NCBI RefSeq assembly: GCF_000764305.2
Contig: NW_025946691.1
Span: forward strand, 1 to 64,000
Direction: 5' to 3'
Source of the DNA: Hyalella azteca
Lineage: Eukaryota > Arthropoda > Malacostraca > Amphipoda > Hyalellidae
Length of the DNA: 64,000 bases
A program made the translations under genes and the position numbers. Below the pieces are notes generated by a model, which made no database searches, was not told the origin of the DNA, and saw only the letters and a program-made list of their open reading frames with translations. Of this stretch, positions 56,201 through 64,000 are shown piece after piece. How positions within the stretch are numbered: the stretch's first letter is position 1; each line of letters opens with the position of its first letter.

Positions 56201-59200
56201 ATAATTAATTACCGAGTGAATACTGTATATTTATTTAAAAATAGCAACATATTTTGGCATCTATTCGCAAATAAAATTTTATGTATTGTTATAAAGAAGT
56301 GCAGGCGAGCGGTTAATCATCGGCACAAAAAAAATCATTCTGATAAAAATCATGTTTTAATCTAAACTTAAATAAAACAACTGTACTGTTTCTTTCAAAC
56401 AAGAGTTCAATATTAAAAAATATAATAAGGTATGAATGATTCTCCAATTGGGGTAAACAGAACTCTTTGGTTTCATTAAGATTTCCGAAACAAAATATTT
56501 CAATTGAGTTGATTATAACATCGAAGTTATCACACAGTGGATTCATGTCCAGCACGAAACATTAAGGAATGGAGCACAGATTTTCATATGTTAAATTACA
56601 AAATGATTCCAATGTAAAGAAATAAAAAAATTGTAAAACTTTTTATGCTTGGAACTCATCACTATTCAAACAATGCAGAAGAAGCTAATTTCTACTCAAT
56701 TAAGAACAATAGAAAAGGTGCAACTACAATTTTAGTCACTTATCACTAACAAAAAAGTAATGTAAGGACAATTGATGGAAATAACATACTTACTACAAGA
56801 ATAATGCTAAGGAGCGTTGGGATAAAAAAAAAATTCCCTGCAAAAACGTTAATGACAAAGCCAAGCCATAATACCAAAAATATAACTCAGTACTCACTGC
56901 AGTGAGTGACAGAGAGCGCATTTTCTCGTCGACGAAAACTTGAGGTCACGGACGGACGGACGGACATGGCGAGCACAATAGTGTATTTCTTCCATAAATG
57001 AGAAAATGCGCTAAAAATGAGGCAAATGATTACGCTAAAGACGAGAATTGAAGGAAACTCTAATGATAAATATAAAATGAAATGAGAACTGTTCATTAAC
57101 AACCCGTTCGCTCAGTAGGATTGTCATGAATATAAACAAATATTTCATCGAAACAAAATAAACAATTATGAAAATACTAAAAAACTCGAAACTTGATTAC
57201 GTGCAATTAGTATTACTCATTCAAAGGGTTAAGCAGAATAAACCACCACCGCACCGATGTCGGCATCCTTTTTATTTTCTTCGAAACTTCGTGCAATTCC
57301 GAAATTTGGACGAAATTAAAATTGGATCAATACAAATTCTGAAAATTTCCTACTCGGATTAGAAAATTGAATTGAATGAATGGAAATATATTTTTATTAA
57401 CAGGAAATAGTTGGGTAGTTACAATGACCATTTCTTAGGTTGTTACGATTACGGTTGAATACGATTAGGTACGATCAGGTTGTTACGATTACGGTTGAAT
57501 ACGATTAGGTTCGATCAGGTTGTTACGATTACGGTTGAATACGATTAGGTTGTTACGATTACGGTTGAATACGATTAGTTTGTTACGATTACGGTTGAAT
57601 ACGATTAGGTTGTTACGATTACGGCTGAATACGATTAAGAACGATTAGGTTATTACGATTACGATTGAATACCTTTAGGGTTGACGATGGTAGGGAAGTA
57701 GGTGGTTCCGGAGGAGTCAGTGGGATAGACTACCATCTGCCAGTGATCGTATTCTATGGGATAACACGATAACAATTCTCAGATATTGAATGCAAGAAAG
57801 GATGCCAGGAGTTCTAATGCACGCTAAAGCCAACCCGCTGGCCACGAAAAAACCATAAAAGGATGCACGAGTTACATTAAAAATTAAGACAAAAAACTCG
57901 AAGTTGTCATTCAGCTCGGGAACTATACAAGCAAATAACGACTGAAGCATGCAAAATAAATGTTGTATGCAAGGTATACTTCATGGGACTGGCATGGGAT
58001 GTGTGGATATTTTAATAAAAATATTTAATGGGAAAACTATTAGCAAAAGGGTTAGAATTATAATTCGTTTGAATAAAACACACGATGCAGTTGTAGGTAT
58101 GGAGCCGAACAGCCGGGAGAAAATATGAGCTCAAAATTGCATAAAAGTATAAGTAAATAATATGAAATAAATCGGCAAATAAATATGAACAAAAGTTAAC
58201 ACGAAATAGAATTGCCATGTTCTCGGAGGCCAGCAAAAGTAGCAGCCAGTCGTTGTCGCCTTCTGGTATTTAAAAAATAAACTGAATAAAATAAATTGAA
58301 ATCATATCGAGGAACGAGAAAAAGAAAACATTCAATAATTGCTCCCACATTAACATGGAGCAATTATATTTATTAACATTTATTACAATTGTTGACTGAA
58401 AAGATGACGGCATTTAAAATCAAACGGAAATGAAGTGCCCGGAAATCCAAAAAGAATTTTTATAATCTTAGGTAATTAAATGACGAGTGAAAAAAACTAA
58501 AGAAATTTAATAAAACATGAGGAATTGTGAAGTTGAATGCGTGTGGTACAGCAGCCAAAGCCATAAACAAAAATATCTTTACGAGGCATTTTGTAAAATC
58601 AGGATAAAAATGTAGGTTTCGGCAGACATTCTTGCGTGAACTGAAAAAAACAGGGACTGTGGAAATATAAATTAAATTGTCAGTAACAGAATTTTTGCGC
58701 GTGCAAGCAGCAGTACTATTAAAAAAATTAAAAAGGGTCAATTTATATACAAATGAAGAAAAAATGTACAACTGAGGATTTTTTATTGGTTATAATAATA
58801 GGAAATAAAAATATATTAAACACCATGGGGAAAAAAGATGAGATGCAGGGATAACGAGCGCTGCGTGAGTCCCCTTACCGACTACAGGTCCCCCCGGGGG
58901 ATGAACCTGTGAATGGTCACCCCCCGTGTGGGGGATTTGGTTAGGGGCCTGGGGGTTGCCGTTAGGGTTGTGGGGTTCCTCGTTGACCCCGCCCGTGGCT
59001 GTTGGAGTTTTGCCTACAACACGCGAGATTATTGCTCATGTCGAGAACTTTGTTTAATATATGCATGAAAAATTATTGCATGTTCTATATATGCATGAAA
59101 AATTAATGCATGTTCAATAAATGCATATATTTAATGAATGCATACATTCTATGAATGCATATATGCAATGAATGTATGTTCAATGAATGCATACATATAT

Positions 59201-62200
59201 TCAATGAATGCATATTCAGTGAATTAACATTCAATGAATGCATATTCAGTGAATTAACATTCAATGAATGCATATTCATTAAATGGATGTTAAAGTAATG
59301 CATTTAAAATAAACAGCTCCACGATGTCTGGGATGCAGAAGGTTCCAACAAACTAGGACTCTATTAATAAAAAACAAAGACATGTACACAATTAAATGTA
59401 CAACTGTGTAATTAGGCTGCAATCGCTCCAGCAACTGTAATACCAGGAGCAAATAGGTAAATTAACGAACATATATAATATTAAGGGCGAAAACGTAAGT
59501 AGTCCAGGTGATTCATTTTAGTCAGAAATTTATTTCAAAGATCAAGGTCATGATGGGAGCTAGAGTGAGTTTTCCACTATCACGTATTATAATTATTATA
59601 ATTAAAACAAATATCATTAGAACAATTATGATTGGCTATGGGGTTGGTGTCGGCAACCGGCAAACCGTACAGGCTAAATACTAATTAAATATCCTTGATA
59701 CTAATTAGTATCAAGGATACTAATTAATAATTAATTAATAAACACGAAATAATTACAAATTATGATCATCAACATATTTTGTTTTTCTAGATATTGTCAC
59801 TAAAGAGACAGTCTTAATTTCAGCTGAAGAATTCTTCTTTAAAATAAAGAAATGATTAAAAAAATACAGGCGATCAATGCTGTGTATTGCAACCGACACA
59901 TGTACGGCCAGAATATAGAACAGGAATACAACTTAACGGTACAATATAATTCACAAAGATTACGTCGAAATATGAATAAATTCGCCTAAAAGAATTCATT
60001 GCGTAAGTATAGGCCAGTTGACCACACTTACTTGAAAAGTTTCTATTCACTTGCCGTATAACTTTAAGCCAAATAATATTATTATATTTTTAATTGTACC
60101 GTATTATATTATTACACTGCCGCGCAATCAACATTAATATTTGTGAGCCGAACTTTCTTCTTCGTCAATAACATATTATTATTTAAAAAAACGCTGGTAA
60201 AGTTGCGCAGTAAATAAAGAAATAAGTTAATAATAAAGAAAGCCCAATCAGCGATGGCTGTGAAGTTTAGTAAATAATTGGCAAGGCAAGACCAAACCAA
60301 TCACCCTGGGTGGTGGTGGTGATGATGTCGGAGAACTCACCCTGGGTGGTGGCGGTGATGATGTCAGAGAACTCACCCTGGGTGGTGGCTGTGATGATGT
60401 CGGAGAACTCACCCTGGGTGGTGGCGGTGATGATGTCGGAGAACTCACCCTGGGTGGTGGCNNNNNNNNNNNNNNNNNNNNNNNNNNNNNNNNNNNNNNN
60501 NNNNNNNNNNNNNNNNNNNNNNNNNNNNNNNNNNNNNNNNNNNNNNNNNNNNNNNNNNNNNNNNNNNNNNNNNNNNNNNNNNNNNNNNNNNNNNNNNNNN
60601 NNNNNNNNNNNNNNNNNNNNNNNNNNNNNNNNNNNNNNNNNNNNNNNNNNNNNNNNNNNNGTGGGGGAGGCAGTGGGAACGGGAGCTACGGAGTCAGTGG
60701 GGGAGGCAGTGGAAACGGGAGCTGCGGAGTCAGTGGGGGAGGCAGTGGGAACGGGAGCTATGGAGTCAGTGGGGGAGGCAGTGGAAACGGGAGCTGCGGA
60801 GTCAGTGGGGGAGGCAGTGGGAACGGGAGCTATGGAGTCAGTGGGGGAGGCAGTGGAAACGGGAGCTGCGGAGTCAGTGGGGGAGGCAGTGGGAACGGGA
60901 GCTATGGAGTCAGTGGGGGAGGCAGTGGAAACGGGAGCTGCGGAGTCAGTGGGGGAGGCAGTGGAAACGGGAGCTGCGGAGTCAGTGGGGGAGGCAGTGG
61001 GAACGGGAGCTATGGAGTCAGTGGGGGAGGCAGAGGAAACGTAAAAGGATAAAGAAACGATAAGTTCACTATAGAAGGAGTTTATAAGAACGAGTGTTGG
61101 AGAAACACGTTGAAAAGATTAGGTGAAATACACAATTGGAGAGAAAGTGAGAAATAAACAAAATACCGGGTAACGTTGGCACGATAGAATAAAGTTGACC
61201 AAAGAAAGAATGATTGGCAAATTAACACAAGATTGTTTGCTATTCCGTGCAAAATCTCTATCAATTCAGTACAAGTTCGGTCAGAATTCCCTAAAATTTC
61301 AAATTTGAGATCTAATTACACGAAGAGATCGTCGTATAAAGTTCCTTACTGAGGTGGACATATATAGTGCCTCACCAAATATATGCTTCTTTATAGTGCC
61401 ACATATAGTGGCACTATATAGTGCCCTTATATTCTATATAGTGCCACATATAGGTGGCACTATATAGTGCCACCTATATTCTATATAGTGCCACATATAC
61501 TGGCACCATATAGTGCCACCTATATTCTATATAGTGCCACCATACTCTATACAGTGCCTCACCAAATAGTATACTTCTATATAGTGCCACATATATCCTA
61601 TATAATACCACATATACCATATATAGTGCCTCACCAAATAGTATACTTCTGCTCCCAGTCTCGGCCGCCGGGATATCCTGGCAACCACGACAGTTCGACG
61701 CTGAAGGAGGAGGTCTTGGTGGTGATGTTGTAGGGCGGGTGAGGGGTGGTGTTCTCCACAAGAACCTGGGTGCTGGCCACTATCACGAGGATCTCGTTCT
61801 TGACCTCGCACTCGTAGAAGGCGTGGTCACTCTTCAGCAGCGACTTGATGGTCAGGTTGCCGCCGTGTATCTCGGTCCGGTCACGGGGCAGGTTCAGACC
61901 ATCGCGCTGCCATTAAAAATAATTACGTTAGATTAGCATTAAATATTTATAGGACAAGAAATTATTTGTTATAAATAATAGGCATAGATGGTGAGGTTGC
62001 CGCCGTGTATCTCGGTCCGGTCACGTGGCAGGTTCAGACCATCGCGCTGCCATTAGAAGTAAATGCGTTATAGATTACCATTAAAATGTTTATATAATAA
62101 TAAATTATTTATTTTAAACTAATTTTGCAGATCGATTGGAAACTTCATTGCGAAGAATGCCCAAGCTGTAGAGTTACCATAAGATTACCCTAAGATTATT

Positions 62201-63927
62201 ACCCTAAATTTATTGTAAATGATAAATAAAACGATATTAGACTAATATAAACTGATAATTAACTATTCTAAATCGATAATTAACTATTCTAAATCAATAA
62301 TTAACTATTATTAACGATAATTGATTATTATAAAGCAATAAGTAACTATTATCAACCGATTATTAACTATTAAGTGGATCGATTCAAAACTCCACCGCAG
62401 AGGCGGCCAAAAACATTGCGCTGCCATCAGCATCTAGCCGCATTTCTAGATGAATAAATCATTTTAGTTAAATTCACACTGTGTCTCGAGATCCTACATG
62501 ATAAATAATTACTTCACAATGCATGACTTACGAACCGCGGAGGGAAAACTCCAGCCATTCATGCCCGAAGAGAAACATGTCAGTCAGAAACATTTCAGCA
62601 ACATGAACTGGTATATCGGGAAAATTTTACATTCACAAGCCAAAAAAGTGGCCAACTTGCAACAAAGTCATTAAAAATGCCCAACATTGAACGCTTATAT
62701 CTCTCAAGTCTCAACAGTCCGGTTGCTCTAGTTTGAACAATAATACGATATTTTATTTCTTGCGATAGAAAACAACGATGTCATGCGTTTAGTAAATGAG
62801 TAAAGAATGGAAAAACGACACTCAGGGATGACCGTCGCTGGCACAAGACAAGAATACATTAAGGCGTTGCGTAAGGATCATGGCAGGATTTTATCCTGAT
62901 AAAACGATCCTGTTTTTACAACACTTCTCTTTAACTTCACTTCTTGTTGTTTGTCTGTCTGCTACAAATCTAATAATCAATTTTCAACACACTTCTACCA
63001 GTCCAATCGATCTGACATTTCGCACACTTGCGTAAAGTAGGAGAAAATGCTTGAATCATTTGACAGAATTAGTAATTAAAAAAATTTAAACAATTTTTTT
63101 GCATTGAAAATTGAATTTTTTTAAATTTTTAAAAAATATAAGAAATTCATTGTACATATGCAACATTGGAGACACAGGCCTCTTTAGAAATGTTGTCTTT
63201 AAAAAGTAATTTTTAAACGCATATTTATTATGCCCTGCGCCAGGTGTCATTATTACTATTATATATTATTATATTATACCCTGCGCCAGGTGACATTACT
63301 ACTTACTAGTTTATATATCATATTATTATATATTATTATAGTATACCCTGCGCCAGATGACATTATTACTTATTATACTGTATATTATAATATATTATTA
63401 TACGTTATTATATTATACCCTGCGCCAGGTGACAGAGGGGGTGGGGGAGCCTGAGCCCCCACAGACAAGGGTGACCTCCTCGCCCAGTTGCCCGTGGTAT
63501 TGGGGCTGCGGTCGGGGGGCGAACTCTGGGGGCTCGCGTACCAACACCTGACAAAATTGCAAACTTATAATATTTTTCATAATAAAGTTTCTCGCTATGT
63601 ATAATATATTTTAGTGAACAGCACATATTTCTTCGTTAGGTTATTTCAATCACAAAAAAAACCTGGGCAAGAACAGCTTAATACAATTTTCAATGGGCAA
63701 TAAGAGCTTAAAATTTTTTTTTCAAAAAAATCTCGCTAAATAATTTGAGAAATAGTAGCTGATTTTTGACACAGGAAATCGTTTTGTTCTTCTTCATTTC
63801 GTTTTATTTTTAAACAAGAAAACTTGATTAAGAGGAAGCAACCAACCTCCATGTCGCCCGATGACCCCGCCGTGGTGTGCTTGTTGTACGGCGTGCAGCT
63901 GTAGCGGCCCTGGTAACTCTGGTTCAC
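41796..63927 (-). CDS. Turtle/IGSF9-like Ig-FN3 transmembrane protein, 5'-partial
   Basis: Minus-strand gene for a type I single-pass cell-surface protein. In order it encodes Ig-domain pieces (GRYSCTPYNK; EEVTLVCGGSG; DHAFYECEVKNE), FN3-1 (PPYNITTKTSSFSVELSWLP ...), a proline/asparagine-rich linker ending PTDSSGTTYFPTIVNPKG, FN3-2 (PPPPRNVTITPNGGGYTISW ...), one hydrophobic helix followed by KRKRKK, a short exon and a very long tail exon. All visible joins agree in phase. The Ig-FN3-FN3-TM order and the linker resemble Drosophila Turtle (tutl), a neuronal adhesion protein related to vertebrate IGSF9/Dasm1; that assignment comes from memory of the family and needs a search. Most of FN3-1 falls in the 60462-60660 gap. 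The upstream Ig domains and signal peptide lie beyond 64000. Confidence 0.8.
44269..47723. other. intron of the Ig-FN3 gene, no exon seen
   Basis: AT-rich. A GC-richer stretch near 44930-45200 and a short plus frame near 45773-46021 have no family resemblance or splice support. Confidence 0.5.
47724..47799 (-). CDS. Ig-FN3 protein juxtamembrane exon
   Basis: Minus strand: acceptor TATGACACAG, donor GTAAGT. Phase 1 in, 2 out, which exactly links the membrane exon to the tail exon. It reads YNMVACRVSETRNGGYRGSA then VPLK. Basic, cytoplasmic. Confidence 0.82.
47800..50915. other. intron of the Ig-FN3 gene
   Basis: AT-rich, and A-rich on the + strand from 48100 to 49600. It contains three tandem units of about 82 bp at 49610-49845. 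No exon recognised. Confidence 0.6.
49610..49845. repeat. about 82-bp tandem repeat, 3 copies
   Basis: Units of AAAAATTGACAACGATTAAT then AGCCAGAACAGAAATTAGCG and TGTTGTTGAGAAAATTAATT. Intronic. Confidence 0.9.
50916..51027 (-). CDS. Ig-FN3 protein transmembrane exon
   Basis: Minus strand: acceptor AACTTTAG, donor GTAAGAAG; phase 0 in, 1 out. It reads AVTAAVVGGMLLCIVAIILS then VFTVKICNKRKRKKQEK: a helix of about 23 hydrophobic residues with a strong basic stop-transfer cluster, placing the following exons in the cytoplasm. Confidence 0.9.
51436..51551 (-). CDS. Ig-FN3 protein exon: second half of FN3-2
   Basis: Minus strand: acceptor TCGTTTACAG, donor GTCTGT; phase 1 in, 0 out. It reads DKLTPGKTHRFKVFAKTLTS then FQVSEEVSVTLEELDKKK. 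L.PG..H.F.V.A......S.EV.V is the strand E-G pattern of a fibronectin type III domain. Confidence 0.92.
52150..52300. repeat. donor-spanning duplication (24 bp x 2) plus short repeats
   Basis: On the minus strand the exon end TATCACG|GTACGACTGGTT occurs twice, 24 bp apart (+ strand ACCAGTCGTACCGTGATA at about 52251 and 52275). Beyond it are three or four copies of a GACRYCTATGCTARAAC-like unit. Confidence 0.88.
52286..52468 (-). CDS. Ig-FN3 protein exon: first half of FN3-2
   Basis: Minus strand: acceptor TCTCGGTCAG, donor GTACGA; phase 1 in and out. It reads PQPPPPRNVTITPNGGGYTI then SWLPPLGSVPITSYDIEHKT and GDSNWKKLNKREIVNVTSYH. P..P.NVT......Y..SW.PP......Y.IEH....S.W matches FN3 strands A-D, including the conserved Trp residues. 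Confidence 0.94.
52469..56880. other. intron of the Ig-FN3 gene, no exon seen
   Basis: AT-rich. Short repeats AAAATGACTTCTGCAATGA (four units, 54003-54075) and GGATTGGAGTGAGGAGCGAGG-like units (54890-54990). No exon recognised. Confidence 0.55.
56914..57012. mobile_element. short MITE-like element, copy 3 (inverted)
   Basis: AGCGCATTTTCTC to GAGAAAATGCGCT with GGACGGACGGACATGGCGAG inside, the reverse complement of the copies at 34999 and 35870, including the flanking CACTGCAGTGAG palindrome. Confidence 0.75.
57415..57690. repeat. 30-bp donor-spanning array
   Basis: About eight units of GGTTGTTACGATTACGGTTG plus AATACGATTA. On the minus strand the exon boundary AACCCTAAAG|GTATTCAATC aligns with the unit AACCTAATCGTATTCAACCG, so the array grew from the exon end and donor, which have since drifted. 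Confidence 0.8.
57673..57753 (-). CDS. Ig-FN3 protein linker exon 2
   Basis: Minus strand: acceptor ATCCCATAG, donor GTATTC; phase 1 in and out. It reads YDHWQMVVYPTDSSGTTYFP then TIVNPK and joins to G-PQPPPPRN of the next exon. The PTD-G-TYFP---PKGP-PPPRN run is a linker resembling that of Turtle proteins. Confidence 0.82.
58879..59013 (-). CDS. Ig-FN3 protein linker exon 1 (Pro/Asn/Gly-rich)
   Basis: Found as a GC-rich island in AT-rich intron. Minus strand: acceptor GTGTTGTAG, donor GTAAGG; phase 1 in and out, matching its neighbours. It reads KTPTATGGVNEEPHNPNGNP then QAPNQIPHTGGDHSQVHPPG and GPVV. No family domain; probably a flexible extracellular spacer between the two FN3 domains. 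It could be an alternatively used exon, because phase 1-1 allows skipping. Confidence 0.72.
59085..59300. repeat. ATTCAATGAATGCATA repeat
   Basis: About a dozen 12-27 bp units around AATGAATGCATATTCA, in the intron next to linker exon 1. Confidence 0.92.
60302..60461. repeat. 36-bp array of FN3-1 end plus donor, 4+ copies, in frame
   Basis: On the minus strand each unit reads GTGAGTTCTCCGACATCATC plus ACCGCCACCACCCAGG, translating to GEFSDIITATTQ, the last strand of an FN3 domain. Because the unit is 36 bp it stays in frame, and each unit boundary is also CAGG|GTGAGT, a strong donor. The last one (GTGATT at 60302) is weaker. The exon's upstream part is lost in the gap at 60462-60660. Confidence 0.88.
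60462..60660. other. assembly gap (199 N)
   Basis: Run of N between two different 36-bp repeats. It probably hides most of the FN3-1 exon of the Ig-FN3 gene. Confidence 0.99.
60661..61048. repeat. 36-bp minisatellite GTGGGGGAGGCAGTGGGAAC, about 11 copies
   Basis: Units of 36 bp alternate between GGAACGGGAGCTAYGGAGTC and GAAACGGGAGCTGCGGAGTC forms. Open on both strands (minus: DSVAPVPTASPT). It shares CCCACTGACTCC with linker exon 2. Coding use cannot be decided from the window; I treat it as intronic. Confidence 0.9.
61370..61660. repeat. donor-spanning repeats plus TATATAGTGCCAC units
   Basis: The exon end and donor AGTATACTATTTG|GTGAGGCAC (minus strand) recur at about 61372 and 61556, with TATAGTGCCACATATAG-type repeats between them. 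Confidence 0.88.
61635..61906 (-). CDS. Ig-FN3 protein exon: end of last Ig domain and start of FN3-1
   Basis: Minus strand: acceptor TTAATGGCAG, donor GTGAGG; phase 0 in, 2 out. It reads RDGLNLPRDRTEIHGGNLTI then KSLLKSDHAFYECEVKNEIL (Ig strand F Tyr-x-Cys) and later TPHPPYNITTKTSSFSVELS, WLPGYPGGRDWEQKYTI (FN3 strands A-C). Confidence 0.93.
61900..62425. repeat. acceptor-spanning duplication of an exon start, 2-3 copies
   Basis: The exon start and acceptor (+ strand GGTTGCCGCCGTGTATCTCG to ATCGCGCTGCCATTA) at about 61853-61915 recur at 61992-62055, with a degenerate third piece ATTGCGCTGCCATCAG near 62415. The second copy carries an intact acceptor. Confidence 0.9.
62885..63205 (-). mobile_element. 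unclassified dispersed repeat, copy 2
   Basis: Inverted relative to the copy at 222-560; about 320 bp with AGTGAAGTTAAAGAGAAGTG at one end and CTAAAGAGGCC at the other. It has no frame and no obvious terminal repeats. Confidence 0.8.
63230..63432. repeat. donor-spanning array, 4 copies
   Basis: On the minus strand the exon end TGTCACCTGGCGCAGG|GTATAATA is repeated about every 45-70 bp (+ strand CCCTGCGCCAGGTGACA near 63232, 63279, 63347 and 63419). Each keeps the donor GTATAA. Confidence 0.93.
63419..63547 (-). CDS. Ig-FN3 protein exon: first half of an Ig domain
   Basis: Minus strand: acceptor TTTTGTCAG, donor GTATAA; phase 0-0, 43 codons. It reads VLVREPPEFAPRPQPQYHGQ then LGEEVTLVCGGSGSPTPSVT and WRR. 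PP.F...P......GE.VTL.C...G.P.P.V.W is the strand A-C pattern of an I-set Ig domain; it continues directly into RDGLNLP of the next exon. Confidence 0.95.
63847..63927 (-). CDS. Ig-FN3 protein exon: end of an Ig domain
   Basis: Minus strand: acceptor CTATGTACAG, donor GTTGGT; phase 0-0, 27 codons. It reads VNQSYQGRYSCTPYNKHTTA then GSSGDME, with the Y-x-C of Ig strand F. Upstream exons lie beyond the window. Confidence 0.92.
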
Positions 63928-64000
63928 CTGTACATAGAAAGAATATGGTTCACTTGTACATTTGGTTCACTTGTACATTTGGTTCACTTGTACATTTGGT
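63915..64000. repeat. 17-bp acceptor-spanning array, 4+ copies
   Basis: TGGTTCACTTGTACATT units follow the exon start (+ strand GGTTCACCTGTACAT). On the minus strand the unit AATGTACAAGTGAACCA is the acceptor TGTACAG|GTGAACCA with its G changed. The array runs off the window edge. Confidence 0.93.

Noticed and set aside
60310..61044. Plus-strand frame of 244 codons across the gap
   Set aside because: Consists of two 36-bp repeats joined through N's; 36-bp periodicity keeps any stop-free frame open.

Overview
This is eukaryotic DNA, most likely from an arthropod and probably a crustacean (inference: animal gene families, short GC-richer exons of 75-280 bp in AT-rich introns, LINE/SINE/MITE debris, very abundant minisatellites). 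There are no bacterial features. Nearly all longer open frames are shadows of tandem repeats. The real coding content is about 34 short exons, recovered by matching conserved protein families, GT-AG splice sites and codon phase.

Layout. (1) 584-13244, + strand: 3' two-thirds of an M1 zinc aminopeptidase (aminopeptidase N-like), 13 exons; the N-terminal exons lie off the left edge. Its exon set is damaged in two places, a lost splice donor at 2520 and a broken exon near 4503-4694, so it is either a decaying copy or misassembled. (2) 13245-24945: intergenic, with minisatellites, a dead LINE, a piggyBac-like MITE and a foldback element. (3) 24946-37140, + strand: a complete SLC22-like major-facilitator transporter in 10 exons (about 504 codons), with one apparent 1-nt frameshift at about 30898; its second intron carries the 5' half of an LTR retrotransposon, joined by a single N to what looks like the allele lacking it. 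(4) 37141-41795: intergenic. (5) 41796-63927, - strand, convergent with gene 2: 3' part of an Ig/FN3 single-pass membrane protein resembling Drosophila Turtle / vertebrate IGSF9: two Ig-region exons, FN3-1 (partly in a 199-N gap), two linker exons, FN3-2, one membrane helix and an 827-residue cytoplasmic tail exon. Its 5' exons lie off the right edge.

The most unusual thing in the window is a pattern rather than a gene. In all three genes, about twenty exon/intron boundaries are the seed of a local duplication or minisatellite: the repeated unit straddles the splice site, carrying the last exon bases plus the donor, or the acceptor plus the first exon bases. Units run from about 17 to 126 bp for tandem arrays, with up to 17 copies. 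Intact decoy splice sites therefore sit in series at many exons. Two affected exons appear broken by the process, one array is an in-frame 12-residue repeat, and one makes an alternative last exon with its own stop. I see no single master sequence; each array is made from its own exon.

The three genes are functionally unrelated (peptide trimming at a membrane, small-molecule transport, neuronal-type adhesion) and nothing suggests co-regulation.
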